DNA of 64,000 nucleotides, from NCBI GenBank assembly GCA_037720595.1, contig JBBJLW010000001.1, positions 124,001-188,000 of the forward strand, read 5' to 3'. Position numbers and translations under genes: made by a program. Shown here piece after piece: positions 9,175-16,735 of this stretch. The notes under the pieces were generated by a model that was given only the letters and a program-made list of their open reading frames with translations, was not told where the DNA came from and searched no databases. Position 1 is the first letter of the stretch; the number at the start of each line of letters is the position of its first letter. Source of the stretch: Gaiellasilicea sp037720595. GTDB lineage: Bacteria; Actinomycetota; Thermoleophilia; Gaiellales; Gaiellaceae.

Positions 9175-10100
9175 CAGCCGGAGACCGACCAGACCTCGGA
9201 ACGGAGGCGCGCGGCCTCGGCGCCGGCAGCCGTGCGCCAGTCGGCAACTCCTCCCCGGTAGGCGTAGATGACCGAGCGAGACGCGGTCACGAGCGCGCTG
9301 GCGGGGCCGCTCGTGAAGGCGCGAGCGACATCCGCGGGTGTCGCCCCCTGCGCGCCGACGCCGGGCAGGAGCAGCACGGAACGCGGAAGTAACCGTCGAG
9401 CTTCGCCAACGGCGCGCGGAACCGTCGCTCCGACGACCGCGCCCACGCTCGAGAGCCCGCGCTCGCCGACGAGCTCGGCGCCCCAGTCGTCGACGAGACT
9501 CGCCACGTGCTGCCAGACGCGCCGTCCGTCCGACAGCGTCAGCTCCTGAACGTCGCTCGCTCCCGCATTCGATGTGCGCACGAGACAGAAGATGCCCGCA
9601 CCGTGGAGTCGGCAGGCCTGGAGAAACGGCTCGATCGAGTCGTGGCCGAGATACGTGTTGACGGTGAGCGCGTCTGCGAGCGGCGTCCCGTTCTCCCGAG
9701 GCTCGAGGAAGGCGGCCGCGTACGCGCGCGCGGTGGAGCCGATGTCCCCGCGTTTCGCATCCGCGATCACGAGCAGGCCGGCGCTCCGCGCGTAGGCGCA
9801 GACCCGCTCGAGCGCCGCGATTCCGTCTGCGCCGAGCGTCTCGAAGAATGCGACCTGCGGCTTGACGGCGACGACGTACGGAGCGACGGCATCGACGATT
9901 CCGCAGCAGAAGCGGGCGTAGGCATGGGCGCTCTCGGCGCGCCCGAGCACCGATTCGCCGCGCACCTCGAGCGGCAGGAAGTCGGGGGTGGGATCGAGAC
10001 CGACGACGAGCTGGCTGCGCTTGCGCTCGACCGCGTCCGCGAGTCGATCCGCAAACGACGCGATCGCTACGCGCCGCCCGGTCTCGAGATCCTGCGCCAT
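9171..10100 (-). CDS. pyrF: Orotidine 5'-phosphate decarboxylase (type 2)
   Basis: Decarboxylates OMP to UMP, the last step of UMP synthesis. The 309-residue length and the motifs LVVGLDPTPDF and VIADAKRGDIGSTARAYA (catalytic Lys116 with flanking aspartates) place it in the longer actinobacterial type 2 class. I chose ATG over an upstream GTG because TAGCCT lies exactly 6 nt before the ATG and abuts the GTG, which would make the mRNA leaderless. It is followed by the LysM and carboxypeptidase genes in an overlapping unit. Confidence 0.95.
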   Translation of the reverse strand: MAQDLETGRRVAIASFADRLADAVERKRSQLVVGLDPTPDFLPLEVRGESVLGRAESAHAYARFCCGIVDAVAPYVVAVKPQVAFFETLGADGIAALERVCAYARSAGLLVIADAKRGDIGSTARAYAAAFLEPRENGTPLADALTVNTYLGHDSIEPFLQACRLHGAGIFCLVRTSNAGASDVQELTLSDGRRVWQHVASLVDDWGAELVGERGLSSVGAVVGATVPRAVGEARRLLPRSVLLLPGVGAQGATPADVARAFTSGPASALVTASRSVIYAYRGGVADWRTAAGAEAARLRSEVWSVSGW

Positions 10101-10131
10101 CGCCACAGGCTACTGCGCGCGGCGGCGCGCC

Positions 10132-11769
10132 TTACGCGGCCAGGATCTGCTCGGCGTCGAGGGGAACGACGCGCAGCTCAGGCGGTGGGCGGCGGAGGAA
10201 GGAGCCGACGAGCAGGAGCTCGTCCGTGTCCTCTGGCCCTCGTGACGGCGACCCGCATCGCGCCGCCGCGAGCCCGGCCTCGACCTCCACGCGACCCGCC
10301 CCGCCGGGGAGAAGCGTTCGCGCCGCGACGACGCGGCCGCCCGAGACGAAGAACGCCCGTAGGAAGCCCGCCTCGAGCGCAGGCACGAGCAGGCAGACCT
10401 CCAGGCCGCGCAGGCGCTCGAGCTCGGCGAGCGAGCCGGCCACCTGTTCGAGCGCAGCCACACGATCGCGGAGTCGCGCCGCGTCCTCGAAGCGAAGGTC
10501 AGACGCGAGGCGGCGCAGGCGAGCGCGGAGGGCGGGCAGAGCCGCAGCGACGTCGTCACCCTCGTGATCGGCAAGCGCTCGCGCAGCGCGCTGGGCGAGT
10601 CGTCGGCTCTTGATCGGCCCGAGCTCGGTCGGCGTCTCGGTGACGACGAAGCCGGCGCCGCGCCTGCGCAGGTAGACGTAGCGGTCGGGACGGGCGCTGC
10701 GCGCGTTCGCCGGCGGTCGCAACTCCCGCAGCAGCCGCAGCTCCTCGAGTGCGGCCTCGAGCTCCGAGCCGAGCTGTCGCCACTCGACGCGCGCAAGCGC
10801 GCCGAGCGCGGCCTCGACTGCGGGCCTCTGTCGCTCCGTCCGGAAGTAGGAGCCGAGCCGCTGCTTCAAGCTGCGTGCCCGGCCGACGTAGATGACCTGC
10901 TCGTTCCGATCCCGGAAGAGATAGACGCCCGGCCCGGCGGGGGCGCCCGCTACGAGCGACCGCTTTCCCGCCAACCGCCGGGCCCGCGGCGCCGACAGCT
11001 CCACGAGCTCGGCGACCGTCGTCGCACCCCGCTCCTGGGCGAGCCCGAGTAGCGCGAGCAGGATCTCGGCCGTCGCCTGCGCGTCGGCGAGGGCACGATG
11101 GCAGGGGCGCACCGCCGTTCCGAAGAAGTGGGCGAGGGAACCGAGTCCGACCCGCTCGATCCGACCGGCGAGCAGGCGGCGCGCAAGCCACACGGTGTCG
11201 ACGACCGGCGCAGCGAGCCGCCGCCCGGTCAGCCGCTCCACTTCGACATCGAGGAAGCCGAGGTCGAAGCGCGCGTTGTGGGCGACGAGAACCGCGTCAC
11301 CGGCGAAATCGAGGAAGCGTCGCACGGCCAGCTCGGGAGAAGGAGCACTGCGGAGAGCCGCCGGAACGATCCCCGTCAGCGCCGCGATCGGCGCGGGTAG
11401 AGGCCGCCGGGGATCGACCAGCGTCTCGAAGGTCTCGCCGAGCTCGAGCTCGCGGACTCGCACCGCACCGATCTCGCAGATCCCGGCGCTGCCGGGGCGA
11501 AGCCCGGTCGTCTCGAGGTCGACAACGACGTACGTCGCATGCTCGAGAGCCATCCGTGCGCCCGGCGGGTCGGCGAGCCCGACCGACGCGCCGCGCCAGG
11601 CGAGTCGCGCATCTCCCTCCACGACTTCGGCGAGCAGCTCGCGGGCGAGGCCGACAGGGACCTGCCGCAGCGCGAAGAGCGTCCGTGCGGCATCCTCGAG
11701 CGGCACCGGCCCGCGTCGGGCGTGAACGAGCTCGACGAGCCGGTCGGCGGAATCGAAGGCGAGCTGCAC
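10132..11769 (-). CDS. DnaQ-like 3'-5' exonuclease fused to GIY-YIG (UvrC N-terminal-like) nuclease
   Basis: A 545-residue two-nuclease fusion. The DEDDh exonuclease occupies about residues 80-245: YVVVDLETTGL (Asp84, Glu86), LVAHNARFDLGFL and HRALADAQATAEIL. The GIY-YIG domain follows at about 275-360: GPGVYLFRDRNEQVIYVGRA. The tail resembles the Cho/UvrC-associated region. Homologues occur across actinobacteria, annotated as DEDD exonuclease or PolIII epsilon-like proteins, and are linked to DNA repair. I chose the second GTG because the -10 box TAGGTT lies 6 nt before it. A LexA-type operator overlaps the promoter, implying damage induction. Confidence 0.9.
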   Translation of the reverse strand: MQLAFDSADRLVELVHARRGPVPLEDAARTLFALRQVPVGLARELLAEVVEGDARLAWRGASVGLADPPGARMALEHATYVVVDLETTGLRPGSAGICEIGAVRVRELELGETFETLVDPRRPLPAPIAALTGIVPAALRSAPSPELAVRRFLDFAGDAVLVAHNARFDLGFLDVEVERLTGRRLAAPVVDTVWLARRLLAGRIERVGLGSLAHFFGTAVRPCHRALADAQATAEILLALLGLAQERGATTVAELVELSAPRARRLAGKRSLVAGAPAGPGVYLFRDRNEQVIYVGRARSLKQRLGSYFRTERQRPAVEAALGALARVEWRQLGSELEAALEELRLLRELRPPANARSARPDRYVYLRRRGAGFVVTETPTELGPIKSRRLAQRAARALADHEGDDVAAALPALRARLRRLASDLRFEDAARLRDRVAALEQVAGSLAELERLRGLEVCLLVPALEAGFLRAFFVSGGRVVAARTLLPGGAGRVEVEAGLAAARCGSPSRGPEDTDELLLVGSFLRRPPPELRVVPLDAEQILAA

Positions 11770-11775
11770 CGCCAC

Positions 11776-11804
11776 AACCTAAGCGAACATATGTTCCCGT
11801 GCAA
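11776..11804 (-). promoter_or_regulatory. Promoter with embedded LexA/SOS box for the exonuclease-GIY-YIG gene
   Basis: On the minus strand, TTGCAC (-35, 11799-11804) and TAGGTT (-10, 11776-11781) are separated by exactly 17 bp. The spacer holds a perfect 12-bp palindrome, GAACATATGTTC (11785-11796), preceded by a C. This matches the Gram-positive/actinobacterial LexA operator form CGAAC-N4-GTTC. Repressor bound here would block the promoter. The sequence is seen directly; LexA binding is inference from known operator consensus. Confidence 0.8.
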
Positions 11805-11845
11805 GGGTACTGGTAACTAAGTAGTAGGTGCCAGTAGCGCGCGAG

Positions 11846-11916
11846 CCCGGGAGCGAAGCGACCCTTCAGGGGTCTTCGCGCGAGAAGCATCCGCTCCGCG
11901 GATGCTTCTCTTGCGC
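11846..11916 (-). repeat. Two-hairpin palindromic repeat, copy 1
   Basis: The conserved half, GCGAAGCGACCCTTCAGGGG, runs into TCTTCGC and folds on itself. A second hairpin follows with a perfect 13-bp stem, GAGAAGCATCCGC/GCGGATGCTTCTC, and a 3-nt loop (11882-11910). The layout matches five other copies in the window, here in reverse orientation. It lies between the exonuclease promoter and the HU terminator. Confidence 0.8.
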
Positions 11917-11925
11917 CAACAGAAA

Positions 11926-11963
11926 GAGAGCCGCCCTGCTCATTACGACGAAGGGCGGCTCTC
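11926..11963 (-). terminator. Rho-independent terminator of the HU gene
   Basis: A perfect 12-bp stem, GAGAGCCGCCCT/AGGGCGGCTCTC, with a 14-nt loop lies 23 nt after the HU stop codon. On the minus strand it is followed by a T-rich run (TTTCTGTT). This is the most classical intrinsic terminator in the window, fitting a highly expressed gene. Confidence 0.8.
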
Positions 11964-11986
11964 GAGACCTCGGAAGGTCGGCCTGC

Positions 11987-12268
11987 TCAGCCTCCCTTGA
12001 CGGCCGCCTTCAACTGGCTGCCCGCCGAGAACTTCGGCACGGTTGCCGCCGGGATCTGCACCTTCTGACCTGGGTTGCGCGGGTTGACGCCTTCGCGCGC
12101 GGCGCGATCGGCGGTCGAGAACTTGCCGAAGCCCGTGAAGGTGATCGTGTCGCGGGACTTGAGGGCGTCGGTGACGCAGTCGAGAAACGCATCCACGGCC
12201 GCGCTCGCGTCCCGGCGCGAGAGATCGCTCTTCGACGCTACGGCGTCCACGAATTCCTGTTTCGTCAC
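11987..12268 (-). CDS. hup: HU-family DNA-binding protein
   Basis: A 93-residue nucleoid protein that bends and compacts DNA as a dimer. VTKQEFVDAVASKSDLS is the dimerisation helix, TFTGFGKFSTADR the conserved core, and GVNPRNPGQKVQIPAATVPKF the DNA-gripping arm with its intercalating proline. I chose the GTG start because an AGGAGG ribosome binding site lies just upstream and the length then equals that of canonical HU. It lacks the long lysine-rich tail of mycobacterial HU. The gene is monocistronic, ending at a strong hairpin. Confidence 0.95.
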   Translation of the reverse strand: MTKQEFVDAVASKSDLSRRDASAAVDAFLDCVTDALKSRDTITFTGFGKFSTADRAAREGVNPRNPGQKVQIPAATVPKFSAGSQLKAAVKGG

Positions 12269-12351
12269 TTGCACTCCTCCTGCGTCGTGGGATGGTCGAA
12301 AACCCTGGCAAACCCTAACACCATCGTCGGACCTCCTCCGCGGGAACCGGC

Positions 12352-12912
12352 TCAACCATGCGGTTTCCTGGGCGGGTTTCCGGCGGAGTTTGCGGTCGAA
12401 AGGAGATCTCCTGCCAGAAAGAGAGATCGCAAGCGAACGCCGATCCGGGCGAGAGCATCCGACCCCCCCTCCTCGCGATCGACCACGCAGACCGCGTTCC
12501 GGACGACGAGCTCCTCCGCGCGCAGGGCCTCGACGGCCCCGGCAAGCGCCCCACCCGAGGTGACGACGTCCTCGATCAGGCAGACGAGGTCGCCCGCCTC
12601 GAACGGGCCTTCGATCCGGTTGCCGGTGCCATACGACTTGGCCGTGTCCCGCACGATCACGAAGGGCAGCCCGCCGGCGAGCGAGGCAGAGGCGGCAAGG
12701 GCCACGGCACCGAGCGCCGGCCCCGCGAGGCGCACGGCGTCGGGCTCGCAGTCGCCGACGGCGGCCGCGAGGCGCTCACCGATCGGCCCGAGGAGCTCGG
12801 GGCGCGTCTCGAAGCGGTACTTGTCGAGGTAGTACGAGGAACGCCGTCCCGAGCGGAGGACGAAATCCCCTTCCAGCAGGGCGTGCTCGCGGAGCTGCGC
12901 CGCGAGATCCAC
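12352..12912 (-). CDS. pyrE: Orotate phosphoribosyltransferase
   Basis: Joins orotate to PRPP to give OMP, the step before PyrF. The 186-residue protein shows RSGRRSSYYLDKY near the N-terminus (orotate/PRPP contacts), GPALGAVALA, and the PRPP-binding motif LIEDVVTSGGAL (112-123). The GTG start follows the stop codon of the upstream small membrane gene directly, so these genes are probably co-transcribed. pyrF is 2 kb away on the same strand in a separate unit. Length and motifs fit the family well. Confidence 0.93.
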   Translation of the reverse strand: MDLAAQLREHALLEGDFVLRSGRRSSYYLDKYRFETRPELLGPIGERLAAAVGDCEPDAVRLAGPALGAVALAASASLAGGLPFVIVRDTAKSYGTGNRIEGPFEAGDLVCLIEDVVTSGGALAGAVEALRAEELVVRNAVCVVDREEGGSDALARIGVRLRSLFLAGDLLSTANSAGNPPRKPHG

Positions 12913-13095
12913 TTACCGAAGCGACGAGTGAGCGAGCTCGAGCAGGCGCTCCGAGCCGGGCAGGCCGCGCTCGAGCGTCACCATCGAGCCGTCGTCGTAG
13001 TAGAGGTTGACGCGCTCGCGGCGGAGGTCGCGCCGGCGCGTGAAGTAGAGGAGCGGGCCTGCGATCAGGATGACGAGCGTGAGCAGCCTACGCAT
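12913..13095 (-). CDS. Small single-pass membrane protein
   Basis: A 60-residue protein opening MRRLLTLVILIAGPLLYFTR, one transmembrane segment, followed by a basic stretch and a short polar domain (YYDDGSMVTLERGLPGSERL). I do not recognise a named family. The chosen ATG overlaps the stop codon of the Roadblock-like gene and has AGGA 8 nt upstream; an ATG three codons earlier is possible. It is sandwiched in one transcription unit between the Roadblock-like gene and pyrE. Confidence 0.7.
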   Translation of the reverse strand: MRRLLTLVILIAGPLLYFTRRRDLRRERVNLYYDDGSMVTLERGLPGSERLLELAHSSLR

Positions 13096-13534
13096 CGGCT
13101 TCATCCTGCTTCTTGCTTTTCCGGCGCGGCTTCGTGGGCTCGGCCGGCTTGCTCGGTGTCTGCTCGGAGACAAGCGATCGCAGGCAGGTCTTCAGGTCGT
13201 AGAAGACGAGACCCGATGTCGGCTCGGGCGTCGTCGTCGCAGCGATCGCCCGCTCGGCGCCGGTCACCACGAAGACGCTGCCCTCACGGAGCGAACCCTC
13301 GATCTGCGTCAGCGCGCGCCCGCGCCCCTCACCCGGTCGCACGTGCTCGGCCGCTGCTACGAGGTCGAGCGCCGCTCGAGCCAATCGGCTCGAGCGCATC
13401 TCGTCGGTTCCGGTCGAGCCGAGCACCTTCCCGGCGGCGTCGAAGACCACAGCGGTTTCGATCTGCGACGAGATCTCGGACAAATCGGCGAGCGCGCTGG
13501 CGATGTCCACGTCCCTGAACCTAACAGTGCTCAT
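13088..13534 (-). CDS. Roadblock/LC7-like domain protein
   Basis: A 148-residue cytosolic protein. The core (about 10-115) has the alpha-beta pattern of Roadblock/longin-type folds: IASALADLSEISSQIETAVV, FDAAGKVLGSTG, then VFVVTGAERAIAATTTPEP and FYDLKTCLRSL. A Lys-rich tail (TKPRRKSKKQDE) follows. In actinobacteria Roadblock proteins often partner small GTPases, but no GTPase gene is adjacent, so the role is unknown. The ATG is 9 bp from the divergent start of the YihY gene. An in-frame start further upstream would overlap that gene. Confidence 0.65.
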   Translation of the reverse strand: MSTVRFRDVDIASALADLSEISSQIETAVVFDAAGKVLGSTGTDEMRSSRLARAALDLVAAAEHVRPGEGRGRALTQIEGSLREGSVFVVTGAERAIAATTTPEPTSGLVFYDLKTCLRSLVSEQTPSKPAEPTKPRRKSKKQDEADA

Positions 13535-13543
13535 ACTCCGCGT

Positions 13544-14365
13544 GTGCGCCGACCGTTCGCCCAGCCGCTCGCGAAGTTCTTCGCCGACCGCGGCCCCCAT
13601 CTGGCCGCGATGATCGCCTACTTCGGGTTGCTCTCCTCGGTCTCGCTGATCTTCCTCGCGCTCGCGCTGTTCGGGTTTACCGGGCGCGCCGAGGAGTCCA
13701 GCTACCTCGTCGAGGAGTTGCAGCGGCTCTTTCCGTCCCAGTCGATCGGCGACATCGTCCGGGTCGTCGAGGCGCTGACTGAGAGTGCGACGACGCTCGG
13801 GTTGATCGGCGGCGCGTTCCTGCTGTGGACCTCGCTCTCGCTCTTCAGCGTGCTCGAGTCGGCGTTCAACATCGTCTACGGCAAGCCCAACCGCGGATTC
13901 CTGCGCGGCAAGGGCCTGGCGACGTTGTTCATGGCGGGCTCGCTCGTGATCCTCTTTCTCGCGCTTGTGATCGGCTCGATCGGGTTCGACGTGCTGAAGC
14001 GATTCGCGCCCGGCTTCGTGGCGAACGGCGTCGTCGCGTACGGCCTCTCGGTGCTCGTGTCGACCGGCGCAGTCTTCGTCTTCCTCGTTTCGGCGTACGA
14101 ACGGCTGACGAACGCGCGGTTGACGCTCCGCGAGGTGTGGCCCGGCGCCGCACTCGGGGCGGTGCTGCTGCAGTTGAGCTTCCAGGTGTTGCCGATCTTC
14201 GTGCGGCTGTCGCGAGAGGTCGTGGCCGTGCAGGCCCTCGGCGCCTCGGCGCTCCTCCTCGTGTGGCTCTACGTGATGGCGAACGTGATCGTCTTCGGCG
14301 CGGAGGTCAACTGGTGGCTCAGCCAGGGCCGACGGGGCGACGATGAGGTCGCGGGCCTGGCCTGA
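13544..14365 (+). CDS. YihY/UPF0761 family inner-membrane protein
   Basis: A 273-residue membrane protein with about six hydrophobic helices. Family signatures are MIAYFGLLSSVSLIFLAL in the first helix, FNIVYGKPNRGFLRGKG in the cytoplasmic loop, and SALLLVWLYVMANVIVFGAE followed by VNWWL near the end. The family was once labelled ribonuclease BN, but that activity belongs to another protein; the true role is unknown and may involve transport or envelope function. The GTG start has CATACT 6 nt upstream, overlapping the divergent gene's start codon. Confidence 0.88.
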   Translation: MRRPFAQPLAKFFADRGPHLAAMIAYFGLLSSVSLIFLALALFGFTGRAEESSYLVEELQRLFPSQSIGDIVRVVEALTESATTLGLIGGAFLLWTSLSLFSVLESAFNIVYGKPNRGFLRGKGLATLFMAGSLVILFLALVIGSIGFDVLKRFAPGFVANGVVAYGLSVLVSTGAVFVFLVSAYERLTNARLTLREVWPGAALGAVLLQLSFQVLPIFVRLSREVVAVQALGASALLLVWLYVMANVIVFGAEVNWWLSQGRRGDDEVAGLA

Positions 14366-14366
14366 G

Positions 14367-14530
14367 CGGACGTGTCCAGGGGCTGGCCCCGGACATGGCT
14401 CGAACGGACATGCCGGGGGTCAAAGCCTGGACATGTCCGTTCCGCGGTCGGCGGACGGCCGGTTGCAGGTGGTTCGCGGCAAGGACATGTCCGCCGCAGC
14501 CGTGGCCGGGCTTTGACCCCGGACACGGCC
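14367..14530. repeat. Inverted-repeat locus A with GGGGTCAAAGC core
   Basis: The intergenic region holds a direct GGGGTCAAAGC (14416-14426) and its inverse GCTTTGACCCC (14510-14520). A perfect 11-bp hairpin, GAACGGACATG/CATGTCCGTTC, spans 14402-14442, and another pairs TGTCC-GGGGC with GCCCC-GGACA near 14375-14397. Several GGACATGTCC palindromes are interspersed. The same architecture recurs 32 kb away (locus B). Both lie just after a gene's stop codon, so termination or mRNA 3'-end protection is possible. Confidence 0.75.
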
Positions 14531-14532
14531 CG

Positions 14533-15081
14533 TCAGGACGGTGCGGCTGCAAGGAGGGCGCGCGCGGCGCGGGCGCGGTGGGAATTACGCCGCTTCCAGT
14601 CGTTGCCGAGCTCGGCGACCGTCTGCGTCTCGCCGACCGGAACGAAGATCGGGTCGTAACCGAAGCCTTCGGCGCCGCTCGCGGTAGTCGCGAGCGTGCC
14701 TTCGAGGATCCCGGTGCCGCGCAGCTCGCCGCCAGGCGTGAGGCACACGAGCTCGCAAACGTAGCGAGCGCGGCGATCGTCAGCGCCGTCGACCTCCTCG
14801 AGCAGACGCGCAACGCCGTCATCCGCCCAGCGCGCCGAGTGAATCCCGGGTCGCGCGCCGAGCGCCGCGGCCTCGATCCCCGAGTCCTCGCCGATCGTCC
14901 ACACGCCAGGCTCCGCCTGCTCGCGGCCGAAGAGCGCCTTCGACCGCGCGTTCTCGTAGTAGGTCGAGCCCTGCTCCTCTGGATACCCATCGGCGTCGAG
15001 CAGCTCGAGCTCCCAACCGGGCAGCGCCGCCCGCAGCTCCTCGAGCTTGTGCGGGTTCTTCGAGCAGAGCCGAGCCTTCAC
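14533..15081 (-). CDS. rdgB: XTP/dITP pyrophosphatase (Ham1/RdgB)
   Basis: Hydrolyses non-canonical purine triphosphates (dITP, XTP) to keep them out of DNA. The 182-residue protein has CSKNPHKLEEL, STYYENARSKA, IGEDSGIEAAAL and GYDPIFVPVGETQT, the ordered substrate and metal motifs of the family. The GTG start overlaps the rph stop (GTGA), so it is translated as the last gene of murI-rph-rdgB. Length is slightly short of the 195-200 typical of the family, but all motifs are present. Confidence 0.94.
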   Translation of the reverse strand: MKARLCSKNPHKLEELRAALPGWELELLDADGYPEEQGSTYYENARSKALFGREQAEPGVWTIGEDSGIEAAALGARPGIHSARWADDGVARLLEEVDGADDRRARYVCELVCLTPGGELRGTGILEGTLATTASGAEGFGYDPIFVPVGETQTVAELGNDWKRRNSHRARAARALLAAAPS

Positions 15082-15797
15082 GGTTGAGCACGCTCGACGG
15101 CGATCGCGTCGTGCTGCGCCATCGAGATCGCCTCGATCCCACCCGTCGCGATGTCGAGCAGCTCGTCGAGCAGCTCTCGCGTGAACGGATCGCGCTCCGC
15201 AGTGGCCTGTACCTCGACGAGTCGGCCGTCGCCGGTCATGACGACGTTCATGTCTGTCTCGGCGGTCGAGTCCTCGGAGTAGTCGAGATCGAGGAGGACG
15301 CGGCCGTCGACGATCCCAACCGACACCGCGGCCACCGAGCCCGTGAGCACCTTGGAGAGCCCCATCCGATCGAGCGCTCGATGCGCGGCGACGTAGGCCC
15401 CGGAGATCGCGGCGCAACGCGTCCCTCCGTCGGCCTGGATCACGTCGCAGTCGAGCCAGAGCGTCCGCTCGCCGAGCGCCTCGAAGTCGCAGACCGCCCG
15501 CAGCGCCCGACCGATCAGGCGCTGGATCTCGACCGTGCGGCCGCCCTGCTTGCCCCGCGCCGCTTCGCGGGCCGTTCGCTCGCCCGTCGAGGCGGGGAGC
15601 AGCGAGTACTCCGCCGTCATCCAGCCTCGCCCCGAGCGCTGGAGCCAGCGCGGGACGCTCTGCTCGATCGTCGCCGTGCAGAGCACCCGCGTCTTGCCCT
15701 GAGAGTAGAGGACGGAGCCGTTCGCGAGCTCGACGAAATCCGGGATCAGGTCGAGGCGCCGCAGCTCGTCGTCGCGATGCCGCCCATCCGCCCTCAT
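15078..15797 (-). CDS. rph: Ribonuclease PH
   Basis: Phosphorolytic 3'-5' exoribonuclease that trims tRNA 3' ends. The 239-residue protein starts MRADGRHRDDELRRLDLIPD and contains GSVLYSQGKTRVLCTATIEQ, the EIQRLIGRALRAVCD segment, DCDVIQADGGTR and DLDYSEDSTAETDMNVVMT, all typical of RNase PH. It overlaps murI upstream (ATGA) and rdgB downstream (GTGA). The murI-rph-rdgB order is conserved in many actinobacteria and other Gram-positives. Confidence 0.96.
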   Translation of the reverse strand: MRADGRHRDDELRRLDLIPDFVELANGSVLYSQGKTRVLCTATIEQSVPRWLQRSGRGWMTAEYSLLPASTGERTAREAARGKQGGRTVEIQRLIGRALRAVCDFEALGERTLWLDCDVIQADGGTRCAAISGAYVAAHRALDRMGLSKVLTGSVAAVSVGIVDGRVLLDLDYSEDSTAETDMNVVMTGDGRLVEVQATAERDPFTRELLDELLDIATGGIEAISMAQHDAIAVERAQP

Positions 15798-16612
15798 GCG
15801 ACGGCTTCCAGCGCCGAGATCTCCACGTGCTCGACCTCGTCGATCGGAAGCTGCAGGAAGCGGCGGCCGAGAGCGCGGAACGCGGCCGGGTCGCCGGTCG
15901 TCAAGAAGCGGTAGGAGCCCTCGCGGGCCGGGTCGTTCTCGATCCGCTTGCGAGCGAGCGTCTCGGCGACCTCGCGCGCGGTCTCCTCCGCGGAGAAGAC
16001 GAGCGTCACGTCGCGACCGAAGGCGCGCTGGAGGATCGGACGGATCAACGGATAGTGCGTACAACCGAGAATCACCGTGTCCACGCCCGCGTCCTTCAGC
16101 TCGGCCGCGACCTCGCGCACAGCCTCGGTCGTCTCCGCGCCGAAGGCGTCCTCGCCCTCGATCAGCGGCACGAGCCGCGGACAGGCCACGGAGAAGAGCA
16201 CCGCTCCCGCGTCGAGCGTCCGCACGAGCTCCTCGTAGCGTCCCGCGCGCACGGTGGCCTCGGTCGCGAGCAAGCCGATCCGGCGGTTATTCGTCGCCTG
16301 CACGGCCGCGTGCGCCTCGGGTGCGATCACGCCGACGACCGGAACGCGCAGCTCGGTCTGAAGCTCGGGGAGCGCCGCCGCGGTGGCCGAGTTGCACGCG
16401 ACGACGATCAGCTTCACGTCCTGCGCCTCGAGGTAGCCGCCGATCTCGCGCGCGAAGCGGCGCAGCTCCTCGAGCGGTCGCGGGCCATAGGGCAGGCGCG
16501 CATGATCGCCGAGATAGACGAAATCCTCGTGCGGGAGCGTGACGAGGCACTCGTGCAACACCGTCAGCCCGCCCACGCCGGAATCGAACACCCCGATCGG
16601 CCTCACGTCCAT
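15794..16612 (-). CDS. murI: Glutamate racemase
   Basis: Makes D-glutamate for peptidoglycan. The 272-residue protein shows VFDSGVGGLTVL (Asp10 region) and the two catalytic cysteines in ACNSATA (Cys73) and GCTHYPLI (Cys184). It is the first gene of the murI-rph-rdgB operon. TACACT lies 6 nt upstream of the ATG, suggesting a leaderless message. Length and motifs are complete. Confidence 0.96.
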   Translation of the reverse strand: MDVRPIGVFDSGVGGLTVLHECLVTLPHEDFVYLGDHARLPYGPRPLEELRRFAREIGGYLEAQDVKLIVVACNSATAAALPELQTELRVPVVGVIAPEAHAAVQATNNRRIGLLATEATVRAGRYEELVRTLDAGAVLFSVACPRLVPLIEGEDAFGAETTEAVREVAAELKDAGVDTVILGCTHYPLIRPILQRAFGRDVTLVFSAEETAREVAETLARKRIENDPAREGSYRFLTTGDPAAFRALGRRFLQLPIDEVEHVEISALEAVA

Positions 16613-16735
16613 CGCGGGAGTGTACGAGCGCCACGGCCTCGGCTACGTTTGGCGCCGTGCTTGACATCGTTCTACGACGCGCTTTGGCCGCGACGGCGGC
16701 GAAGCCGATCTCCCGATGAAGCGGCTCGCGATCCT

